DNA from: OMOG01 sp041485845
Lineage (GTDB): Bacteria > Acidobacteriota > Terriglobia > Bryobacterales > Bryobacteraceae
Reading direction: 5' to 3'
Assembly (NCBI GenBank): GCA_041485845.1
Contig: JBGPKH010000211.1
Location: 1 to 12,781 of the forward strand
DNA: 12,781 nucleotides
The translations under genes and the position numbers were made by a program. Below the pieces are notes generated by a model. That model worked only from the letters and a program-made list of their open reading frames with translations, did no database searches and was not told the DNA's origin. Below are positions 8,301 through 12,781 of the stretch, in pieces (position 1 is the stretch's first letter; each line of letters starts with the position of its first letter).

Positions 8301-8334
8301 GGACGACCAGGCGGACACGCCTGAAAAAACTCAT
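5311..8334 (-). CDS. bamA: Outer-membrane protein assembly factor BamA, with a proline-rich N-terminal extension
   Basis: Central subunit of the BAM complex, which folds and inserts beta-barrel proteins into the outer membrane; 1007 residues. Residues 1-27 form a signal peptide (FFRRVRLVVLSACLC). Residues 28-111 are a low-complexity Pro/Gln/Ala linker. Five POTRA domains follow at roughly 112-184, 185-264, 268-372, 377-459 and 461-539; the third seems longer than usual. The 16-strand barrel runs from about 545 to the end (GLNGGVSG, FTEPYFLDRPLQLGF). The conserved loop-6 motif is present as DIRGF (799-803), and the chain ends in Phe (FTIGRTF), as expected for a BAM substrate signal. The ATG at 8334 is preferred because AAAGG lies 9 bases upstream; the in-frame GTG at 8352 has no such site. 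E. coli BamA is about 810 residues, and most of the surplus is the linker. Two OmpH/Skp genes follow in the same direction. Confidence 0.95.
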   Translation of the reverse strand: MSFFRRVRLVVLSACLCAESFVPLAAQNPQRQEPPPAPPAGAPQAQPPKPQPPKPQTPPPTRNPFEAPPVEQAKPETQPPTRQPGQQPPAQAGQPQLQTPKPSAQAPQPVGEVVEAIDIRGARRVPQDTLKAMILTKPGDIYNEDILRRDFMYLWNTGRFDDVRLETEPGRAGLVVRFVVSERRVIRSINYEGIHSVTVSEILDRFKERKVPLSVENQYDPDKVQRAAIAIKEFLAERGRQYATVDPQIEQIPPSSLKVTFNVNEGPKVKVGVIDITGNNAYNDRWVIRAMKNLKPYGIPHSMIAENLFPKTFDQAKLEEDKQRLVQAYQDVGYFTAKTLEDTVRIIPKGGHGWRLPLFLTRSQGIAADITLPVEEGRRYRLHNANFLGVKVFREPEAVLLPLFGMRQGDIFSTDKLRKGIENMRKLYGQFGFINFVPEPSFEFPPNTDQIDLTVTADEGKQFFIRRIDFSGNTTTRDKVIRREVLLDEGDMFNTQLWDYSILRLNQLGYFEMLKKDEAADIKTNPNTNTVDITLKVKERGKNSIGLNGGVSGIAGSFVGFNYSTNNFLGLGETLSIESQLGTRMRDVSLGFTEPYFLDRPLQLGFVVYLRKFNFDQGREASILSGQNLIPLYNQLGSQNLLNYSQNSHGFNVSASYPLRRSFARVGVTYGYDISSVKTLTTAANNYFQYINFSGVAGPNSLEGIRTSHVVPSYSYNTVNHPISPTGGRSLFISADFAGSILGGNVSTISPTIDAKYFHPNPLHKSHILAFHVMGSMITGYNGRYVPPFSRRFMGGEQDIRGFEIWGITPIAFIPSSAPVNVLNADGSARTQKVVSGGAITTAPVTMNVPTFQLITPGGDTQLLLNFEYRIPIVGPVTLAPFFDAGVDKILRSNQLTMVASQVNDLNTAYPQAGFDGLVKIAPGTQKPRASTGVELQVMLPVVNAPFRLYFAYNPSIVQGFLQPPIVADRSAFPNAATFANAVASYGQAYPFFEKRTMFRFTIGRTF
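8168..8197 (-). repeat. 15-base tandem repeat inside the BamA proline-rich linker
   Basis: Two adjacent 15-base units on the plus strand, TGCGGTTTTGGCGGC (8168-8182) and TGCGGCTTCGGCGGC (8183-8197), differ at two bases. Read on the minus strand they encode the repeated PPKPQ-type motif. The unit length is a multiple of three, so gain or loss of units would keep the frame. Confidence 0.6.
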
Positions 8335-8428
8335 GCAAGCATACCTTTCCACTCTGCGCTTTGACGAAATCTTGGATGCACGGGAAACACCACTCGGTAC
8401 AGCAGACTCTCGAAGACGCTAAGTCATC

Positions 8429-8455
8429 ATTTTACCGGATCTTGGGGGCCGTCAA
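8429..8455 (-). promoter_or_regulatory. Candidate sigma70-type promoter of bamA
   Basis: On the minus strand, TTGACG (8455-8450, 5 of 6 matches to TTGACA) precedes TAAAAT (8434-8429, 5 of 6 to TATAAT) by 15 bases. The spacer is shorter than the optimal 17. Transcription would start near 8422, giving a 5' leader of about 85-90 bases before the bamA ATG at 8334. The region 8335-8499 holds nothing else I can identify. Confidence 0.4.
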
Positions 8456-8499
8456 CAACGAGTGGCCCGGTCTACAGGTGTGAACTCATGGCACAGGCT

Positions 8500-9030
8500 T
8501 TAGCCGGGAAATACATCGCGGATGGGCAGGAACGCCTCCGGAGCGGCCAGCGGGGCGACGCTTTCGTCTTCGCTGTAAGCGGCCACCGAAGCGTACCGCC
8601 CGGCTTGCGGATCGCGATGCACGAACAGGCGGCGGCCCGGTATGCTCAGCACCCAATATTCGACAATCCCGGCGCGGGAGTAGAGGGCGGCTTTCGTGTT
8701 GAGATCGAATCCTAGAGTGGAATCCGCCACTTCGACGACCAGGTGGAGGTCGGCGGGGAGCGGGTTGCCGCTCAGGAATTGAGTCAGGTCCCGGTTCAGC
8801 ACGATGAGGTCCGGCTCGGGCTCGTTGGTGGGATTGTCTTCGGGCGCCACGTCGATGGGCGATCCCTGTTGTACGAAACGCGCTCCGAAGACGCCGAACA
8901 GCCATTCGAACAGGAGCGATACGGAAATGTAGTGCGGCGGTTTCTTGCCCCTCTTGTCGATCAACTCGCCCTCGATCAGTTCCAGTCGCAGTTGACACAA
9001 CAAGTCCGAGTCTCTGCGAGCAAAGCTCAT
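8500..9030 (-). CDS. Uma2-family putative endonuclease, downstream copy with displaced N terminus
   Basis: Uma2-family protein (PF05685, PD-(D/E)XK nuclease fold, common in Acidobacteriota and cyanobacteria; biological role unknown). From the internal ATG at 9030 it encodes 176 residues. It contains the conserved LELIEGELID, PTNEPEPDLIVL (the PD of the fold), LVVEVADSTLGFDLNTKAALY (acidic Glu and later Lys) and GIVEYWVL, so the catalytic core is intact. It is a close paralogue of the gene just upstream. The residues matching that gene's first 27 are encoded in another frame (9103 to about 9023), so the ancestral start no longer reads into the core. A GGA 7 bases before ATG 9030 could serve as a weak ribosome binding site, so a shortened but functional protein is possible. 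A sequencing indel or true pseudogene are the alternatives. Confidence 0.7.
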   Translation of the reverse strand: MSFARRDSDLLCQLRLELIEGELIDKRGKKPPHYISVSLLFEWLFGVFGARFVQQGSPIDVAPEDNPTNEPEPDLIVLNRDLTQFLSGNPLPADLHLVVEVADSTLGFDLNTKAALYSRAGIVEYWVLSIPGRRLFVHRDPQAGRYASVAAYSEDESVAPLAAPEAFLPIRDVFPG

Positions 9031-9103
9031 CGTATTCCGACCGGGTCCAACGCTTGCGCGGCGGATCCGATAGGACGGGTAGATCCGTGAGGGCAATAGG
9101 CAT
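9023..9103 (-). pseudogene. Out-of-frame N-terminal remnant of the downstream Uma2 gene
   Basis: From the ATG at 9103 this frame reads MPIALTDLPVLSDPPRKRW then TRSEYDEL, which aligns with the start of the upstream Uma2 copy (RKRWTREEYDGL). Beyond this point the frame loses similarity and the match resumes in the frame used by the gene at 8500-9030. Between the shared blocks TCGTATTCC and GATCAGTTCCAG, this copy has 44 bases (8986-9029) and the intact copy 37 (9611-9647). The 7-base difference explains the frame change. Confidence 0.65.
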
Positions 9104-9124
9104 GACGGTATGATTTCGGTCTGC

Positions 9125-9724
9125 CTACACGGGAAACGCATCCCGGATTCGCAGGGACTCTTCCGGAGCGGCCAGCGGGGCCACACTCTCGTCTTCGCCA
9201 TAGGCGACAACCGATGTGTACCGGCCGGCTTGCGGATCGCGATGCACGATCATGCGCCGCCCGTTGATGTCCAGCACCCAGTATTCGACAATCCCGGCGC
9301 GGGCGTAGAGGGCGGCCTTGGTCCTAAGATCGAGTCCGAGCGAGGAATCCGCGACCTCGACCACCAAGTGCAGGTCCTCAGGGCACGGTTTCACGCTAAG
9401 GAAAAAAGTCTTCATCCGCTTCAAAACGATCAGATCCGGTTCGGGTTCGTTGGTGGGATTGTCCTCCGGCGCCACATCGATGGGCGCCTCCTGGAGTACG
9501 AAAAGCGTTCCGAAAACGCTCACCACCCAGTCCGATAGGAGCGATAACCAAAGGACGTGCGGCGGCTTCTTGCCCATCTTGTCGATCAACTCCCCTTCGA
9601 TCAGTTCCAGCCGCTGGCCACTCAGCAACTCGAGCGAGGACAGCCCGTCGTATTCCTCGCGGGTCCAGCGCTTGCGCAGCGGCGGATCCACAATTGGGGG
9701 CGGTTCCAAGACTACGGTAGGCAT
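9125..9724 (-). CDS. Uma2-family putative endonuclease, intact copy
   Basis: Full-length Uma2-family protein (PF05685), 199 residues, no signal peptide, presumably cytoplasmic. Family hallmarks run in order: RKRWTREEYDGL (17-28), RLELIEGELID (38-48), EPEPDLIVL (93-101, with Asp97 of the PD motif), VVEVADSSLGLDLRTKAALY (121-140, Glu123 and Lys136 as likely nuclease residues) and GIVEYWVLDI (144-153). The length is normal for the family. Nuclease activity is inferred from the fold; the cellular role is not known. The gene starts 10 bases after the stop of the mutase small subunit and may be read through from it, but a TATAAT box directly upstream allows separate transcription. No good Shine-Dalgarno sequence is visible. 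A second, frame-disturbed copy follows after 21 bases. Confidence 0.85.
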   Translation of the reverse strand: MPTVVLEPPPIVDPPLRKRWTREEYDGLSSLELLSGQRLELIEGELIDKMGKKPPHVLWLSLLSDWVVSVFGTLFVLQEAPIDVAPEDNPTNEPEPDLIVLKRMKTFFLSVKPCPEDLHLVVEVADSSLGLDLRTKAALYARAGIVEYWVLDINGRRMIVHRDPQAGRYTSVVAYGEDESVAPLAAPEESLRIRDAFPV

Positions 9725-9733
9725 CGCGTCTTA

Positions 9734-9739
9734 ATTATA
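9734..9739 (-). promoter_or_regulatory. Candidate -10 box (TATAAT) for the Uma2 gene
   Basis: The minus strand carries a perfect TATAAT here, overlapping the TAA stop (9737-9735) of the mutase small subunit. Only 9 bases separate it from the Uma2 ATG at 9724, so a transcript would have almost no 5' leader. I see no good -35 element at 16-18 bases upstream. It could equally be chance, since the stop codon contributes three of its bases. Confidence 0.3.
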
Positions 9740-10124
9740 CCGCCGACCTTATGAAGCTCACGATGGCGTCGAGCGATGCCCCCGGCTGAAAGACCGCAGC
9801 CACGCCATCCTGTTTCAGCGCCTCGGCGTCCTCGTCGGGAATGATCCCGCCCACCACCACCTTCACGTCGCCCATGTCCTTCTCGCGCAGCAACTCCATC
9901 ACCCGAGGCACGATGGCATTGTGCGCGCCCGAGAGAATCGACAGGCCGATCACCTGCACGTCCTCCTGAAGCGCCGCGTTCACGATCATCTCCGGAGTCT
10001 GCCGCAGACCGGTGTAGATGACTTCCATCCCGGCGTCACGCAGCGCCCGCGCGATGATCTTCGCGCCGCGGTCGTGGCCATCCAGGCCCGGCTTCGCTAC
10101 CAACACTCGAATCGGTGTGGACAT
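9735..10124 (-). CDS. Cobalamin-binding small subunit of acyl-CoA mutase
   Basis: B12-binding subunit of 129 residues, corresponding to the C-terminal domain of methylmalonyl-CoA mutase and to the separate small subunit IcmB of isobutyryl-CoA mutase. The base-off/His-on signature DxHxxG is present as LDGHDRG (Asp15, His17, Gly20); His17 would be the lower axial ligand to cobalt. The companion motifs SxL (GLSILSG, Ser62-Leu64) and GG (VVVGGIIP, Gly92-Gly93) are also in place, so the domain looks fully functional. Its start codon lies 3 bases after the stop of the large subunit and has no evident ribosome binding site, which points to translational coupling and matched amounts of the two chains. 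It cannot act alone: it brings adenosylcobalamin to the catalytic barrel of the large subunit. Confidence 0.92.
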   Translation of the reverse strand: MSTPIRVLVAKPGLDGHDRGAKIIARALRDAGMEVIYTGLRQTPEMIVNAALQEDVQVIGLSILSGAHNAIVPRVMELLREKDMGDVKVVVGGIIPDEDAEALKQDGVAAVFQPGASLDAIVSFIRSAV

Positions 10125-10127
10125 GTT

Positions 10128-11720
10128 TTACAGGTGTGTCGTCTCCTGGTACGTGCCGAATACCGCGCGCAAGGCGTCGCAGATCTCGCCCAGCGTGGCG
10201 TACGCCCTCACGGCATCCAGCAGGAACGGCATGGTGTTCACCGTCCCTTCGGCCGCGCGCTTCAGCGCGTCCAGCGTCTTCCGAACCTCGCTATCGTTGC
10301 GCCGCCGCCGCAGCGCGGCCAGTTTTTTCTCCTGGTGTTGCGCCGAAGTCCCGTCGATCTGCAAAAGCTCGATCGGCTGATCTTCGGATTGAAACCGGTT
10401 GACTCCCACGATGGTGCGCTCGCCCGACTCCACCTCGCACTGGTAGCGGTAGCTCGCCTGGGCGATCTCGCTCTGCGGGAATCCCGCCTCCACCGCCGCG
10501 ATCATTCCCCCCATCTCGTCGATCCGCCGGATGTAGTCGTTTGCCGCCGCCTCCGATGCGAGCGTCAGGTTCTCCAGGAAGTAGCTGCCGCCCAACGGAT
10601 CGGGCGTATTCGCCACGCCGCTCTCGTACGCCAGCACCTGCTGCGTGCGCAGCGCGATGGTCACCGCATGCTCGCCCGGCAGCGCGTAGGCCTCATCGAG
10701 CGAGTTGGTGTGCAGCGATTGCGCCCCGCCCAGCACCGCCGCCATCGCCTGCAAGGCCGTGCGCACCACGTTGTTGTACGGCTGCTGCCAGGTGAGTGAG
10801 CAGCCCGCCGTCTGCGCGTGGAAGCGCAGCTTCAGGCTGCGCTCGCTGCGCGCGCCGTAGCGGTCGCGCATCGCGTAAGCCCAGATCTTGCGCGCCGCGC
10901 GGTACTTGGCGATCTCTTCGAAGAAATCGCTGTGGGCGTTGAAGAAGAAGCTTAGCCGCGGCGCGAATTCGTCGATCGGGAGTCCCCGCTCAAGCGCCCA
11001 GTCTACGTACTCGATCCCGTCCCGCAGCGTGAACGCCAACTCCTGCACCGCGGTCGACCCCGCCTCGCGGATGTGGTAGCCGCTGATGGAAATCGGATTG
11101 AACTTGGGAGTGTGCCGCGCGCCGAACTCGATGGTGTCGGTGACCAGCCGCATGGAAGGCCGCGGCGGAAAGATGTACTCCTTCTGCGCGATGTACTCCT
11201 TTAAGATGTCGTTTTGCAGCGTACCGGAGAGCCGCGTCCACGCCACGCCCTGCTGCTCCGCCACCGCCAGGTACATGGCCCACAGCACCGCCGCCGGCGA
11301 GTTGATGGTCATCGACACGCTCACGTCGCCCAGCGGGATTCCGCGGAACAGAATCTCCATGTCTTCGAGCGAAGAGATCGGAGCGCCGCACTTGCCGACC
11401 TCTCCTTGGCTCAGGGAGTGGTCCGCGTCGTAGCCCATCAGGGTCGGCAGATCGAACGCCACGGAGAGCCCGGTCTGGCCCTGCTCCAGCAGGTAGTGGT
11501 AGCGGCGATTGGTCTCCTCGGGCGTGGCAAAGCCCGAAAACTGCCGCATGGTCCACAGTTTTCCGCGGTACATGTCGCGGTGGATGCCGCGCGTGTAAGG
11601 AAACTCGCCTGGCGCGCCTAAGTCCCGGCCGGGGTCGAGTTCTTCCAGGTGCTGCGGTCCGTAAACCGGCTCCACCGGAACCCCGCTGATGCTTGTGAAC
11701 TGGCGCTCCGCCGTCTTCAT
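10128..11720 (-). CDS. Acyl-CoA mutase large subunit (methylmalonyl-CoA mutase family, isobutyryl-CoA mutase-like active site)
   Basis: Catalytic TIM-barrel subunit of an adenosylcobalamin-dependent acyl-CoA mutase, 530 residues, cytoplasmic. Family signatures include RGIHRDMYRGKLWTMRQF (44-61), GLSVAFDLPTLMGYDADH (84-101), GTLQNDILKEYIAQKEYIF (166-184), SISGYHIREAG with catalytic-type His216, and the later QTAGCSLTWQQPYNNVVRT and QSLHTNSLDEAYALP. With a constant offset of 28 from the Propionibacterium enzyme, residues Thr57, Arg59, Ser86, Ser136, Thr138 and His216 match known CoA/substrate contacts. The two carboxylate-binding residues Tyr89 and Arg207 are replaced by Phe61 and Gln179, the pair reported for isobutyryl-CoA mutase. 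This suggests n-butyryl-CoA/isobutyryl-CoA interconversion, though automated tools would name it methylmalonyl-CoA mutase. The ATG at 11720 is chosen since conserved sequence starts shortly after. The frame stays open far upstream, but only as a shadow of the divergent gene. The separate small subunit follows after 3 bases. Confidence 0.93.
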   Translation of the reverse strand: MKTAERQFTSISGVPVEPVYGPQHLEELDPGRDLGAPGEFPYTRGIHRDMYRGKLWTMRQFSGFATPEETNRRYHYLLEQGQTGLSVAFDLPTLMGYDADHSLSQGEVGKCGAPISSLEDMEILFRGIPLGDVSVSMTINSPAAVLWAMYLAVAEQQGVAWTRLSGTLQNDILKEYIAQKEYIFPPRPSMRLVTDTIEFGARHTPKFNPISISGYHIREAGSTAVQELAFTLRDGIEYVDWALERGLPIDEFAPRLSFFFNAHSDFFEEIAKYRAARKIWAYAMRDRYGARSERSLKLRFHAQTAGCSLTWQQPYNNVVRTALQAMAAVLGGAQSLHTNSLDEAYALPGEHAVTIALRTQQVLAYESGVANTPDPLGGSYFLENLTLASEAAANDYIRRIDEMGGMIAAVEAGFPQSEIAQASYRYQCEVESGERTIVGVNRFQSEDQPIELLQIDGTSAQHQEKKLAALRRRRNDSEVRKTLDALKRAAEGTVNTMPFLLDAVRAYATLGEICDALRAVFGTYQETTHL

Positions 11721-11819
11721 CGCTGTTCCACACCGCTCCCTAACGGTCGCGGCTCCGTAACGCACTGTTCCACTCCATCTTACCCCTTCGCCGTGGTGCT
11801 TCAGGTAATCTGGAACCGT
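11721..11819. promoter_or_regulatory. Divergent intergenic region between the acyl-CoA mutase and phosphohexomutase genes
   Basis: These 99 bases must hold the promoters of both divergent genes unless one is transcribed from elsewhere. On the minus strand TAAGAT (11782-11777) could be a -10 box for the mutase genes, without a convincing -35. A 9-base direct repeat, CTGTTCCAC, occurs at 11723-11731 and 11765-11773. No clear plus-strand promoter was seen. GGAA at 11812-11815, 4 bases before the ATG at 11820, is the best ribosome-binding candidate for the plus-strand gene. Confidence 0.4.
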
Positions 11820-12781
11820 ATGCTCAAATCGACGATCTTTCGGGAATACGATATTCGGGGCGTTGCGGACGTCGAAATGCTGGATCCCGATATCGAGTCC
11901 CTCGGCCAGGCGTTCGGAACTTACCTCCAGCGCCACGCCGGCAAAAAGATCACCCTGGGCCGCGATACCCGCCTGAGTTCTCCGCGCCTCCGCGATGCCC
12001 TGATCCGCGGCCTCCAAGCCAGCGGCTGCGAGGTCACCGACCTCGGCGTCGTGCCCACGCCCGTGCTGTACTACTCCGTCTTCCACCTGGGGTCCGATGG
12101 CGGCGTCATGATCACCGGCAGTCACAACCCCCCCGAGTTCAACGGCTTCAAAGTGGTGTGCGGCGGCTCCACCATCCACGGCGAATCGATTCAGGAGATC
12201 CGCCGCATGCTCGAAACGGGCGACCTCACCCGCGGCCACGGCTCCGAGCAGACGGCCGACGTGGCCACCCCTTACGTCGACGAGGTCTCCGCGCAATTCC
12301 ATTTCCCGCGCCGCATCAAAGCGGTGTTCGACGCCGGCAACGGCACCGGCGGGCCCCCCATGCACCGGATCCTGGAGCGCCTGAACGCCGACGCCACTGA
12401 AATGTTCTTCGAGATGGATGGGCGCTTCCCCAATCACCATCCCGACCCCACCGTCCCGAAGAACCTCGATGCGCTGATCGCCAAGGTGCGCGAGACCGGC
12501 GCCGATCTCGGCATCGCCTTCGACGGCGACGCCGACCGCATCGGAGCCGTCGACGACCGCGGCACGGTCCTCTACGGCGACCAGTTGATGATCGTCTACG
12601 CCCGCGAAATCCTCACGCGCAAACCCGGCGCCACCTTCATCGGCGAGGTCAAGTGCTCGCAGTTGATGTATGACGACATCGCGGCGCGCGGCGGCAACGC
12701 CATCATGTGGAAGACCGGCCATTCGCTGATTAAGGCAAAGATGAAAGAGACCCACGCCGAGCTGGCCGGTGAAATGAGCGG
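11820..12781 (+). CDS. Phosphomannomutase/phosphoglucomutase (3' end outside the window)
   Basis: Alpha-D-phosphohexomutase of the ManB/AlgC type, which interconverts hexose 1- and 6-phosphates for nucleotide-sugar and polysaccharide synthesis. 320 full codons are visible and no stop occurs before the edge; the family is usually about 450-470 residues, so roughly two thirds is present. Conserved parts are IFREYDIRG (6-14), the phosphoserine loop TGSHNPPEFNGFK (Ser101 is the phosphorylated residue), the magnesium loop FDGDADRIG (Asp235, Asp237, Asp239), and GEMSG at the very end, the start of the sugar-specificity loop. The spacing closely follows P. aeruginosa AlgC (Ser108, Asp242/244/246). 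The ATG at 11820 is chosen over in-frame GTGs at 11790 and 11793 because the conserved N terminus begins 5 residues later. It is transcribed away from the mutase genes. Whether mannose or glucose phosphate is preferred cannot be told here. Confidence 0.93.
   Translation, partial: MLKSTIFREYDIRGVADVEMLDPDIESLGQAFGTYLQRHAGKKITLGRDTRLSSPRLRDALIRGLQASGCEVTDLGVVPTPVLYYSVFHLGSDGGVMITGSHNPPEFNGFKVVCGGSTIHGESIQEIRRMLETGDLTRGHGSEQTADVATPYVDEVSAQFHFPRRIKAVFDAGNGTGGPPMHRILERLNADATEMFFEMDGRFPNHHPDPTVPKNLDALIAKVRETGADLGIAFDGDADRIGAVDDRGTVLYGDQLMIVYAREILTRKPGATFIGEVKCSQLMYDDIAARGGNAIMWKTGHSLIKAKMKETHAELAGEMS

Noticed and set aside
7279..8301. 340-codon plus-strand open frame opposite bamA, and similar frames at 4731-5264 and 5776-6525
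   Set aside because: They are shadows of the bamA and OmpH genes, with no start signals and no protein-like motifs.
8335..8352. GTG start at 8352 for BamA
   Set aside because: It has no Shine-Dalgarno sequence, while the ATG at 8334 has AAAGG at proper spacing and begins the signal peptide.
11721..12755. Upstream extension of the mutase large-subunit frame to 12755 (875 codons in all)
   Set aside because: The extra 345 codons are antisense to the phosphohexomutase, which has complete catalytic motifs. Mutase similarity begins only after the ATG at 11720.
1..12781. CRISPR arrays, insertion sequences, tRNA or rRNA genes
   Set aside because: I saw no spaced repeat series, transposase motifs, terminal inverted repeats or tRNA-like cloverleaf in the non-coding stretches, which are short.

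Overview
The window is GC-rich, tightly packed bacterial chromosome from a diderm (outer-membrane) bacterium, shown by a BamA outer-membrane assembly factor followed by two OmpH/Skp-type periplasmic chaperones. The gene mix suggests an Acidobacteriota member of the Solibacter/Bryobacter kind: a large secreted PIG-L deacetylase, paired Uma2-family nucleases, a split B12-dependent acyl-CoA mutase, and proline-rich extensions on envelope proteins. This taxonomic placement is inference from style and was not tested.

Layout. (1) 1-254: non-coding leader carrying a short AATGAACAC direct repeat. (2) 255-3709, plus strand: a two-gene unit with a 4-base ATGA overlap, encoding a secreted LmbE/PIG-L deacetylase with extra C-terminal domains and a SAM-dependent methyltransferase. 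(3) 3710-3961: a gap between convergent genes with a possible terminator hairpin. (4) 8334 down to 3962, minus strand: bamA, then two tandem OmpH/Skp paralogues, an outer-membrane biogenesis operon with a candidate sigma70 promoter at 8429-8455. (5) 9724 down to 8500, minus strand: two tandem Uma2-family endonuclease genes. The downstream copy is shifted in frame near its 5' end. (6) 11720 down to 9735, minus strand: large and small subunits of an adenosylcobalamin-dependent acyl-CoA mutase, 3 bases apart. (7) 11820 to the window end, plus strand: a phosphomannomutase/phosphoglucomutase that runs off the edge and is divergent from the mutase.

How the parts work together. BamA inserts beta-barrel proteins and the OmpH/Skp proteins escort them across the periplasm, so block 4 is one functional unit. 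The two mutase subunits form one enzyme. Its active-site residues (Phe61 and Gln179, aligned with Tyr89 and Arg207 of methylmalonyl-CoA mutase) fit isobutyryl-CoA mutase better than methylmalonyl-CoA mutase. The Uma2 pair lies directly downstream of the mutase genes and may be read through from them or from its own TATAAT box.

Most of the window is ordinary housekeeping and envelope content. I did not find a clearly new multi-gene system. The points most worth following are the F/Q mutase signature, the multidomain PIG-L protein with its coupled methyltransferase, the frame-shifted Uma2 duplicate, and the twin chaperones with matching C-terminal tails.
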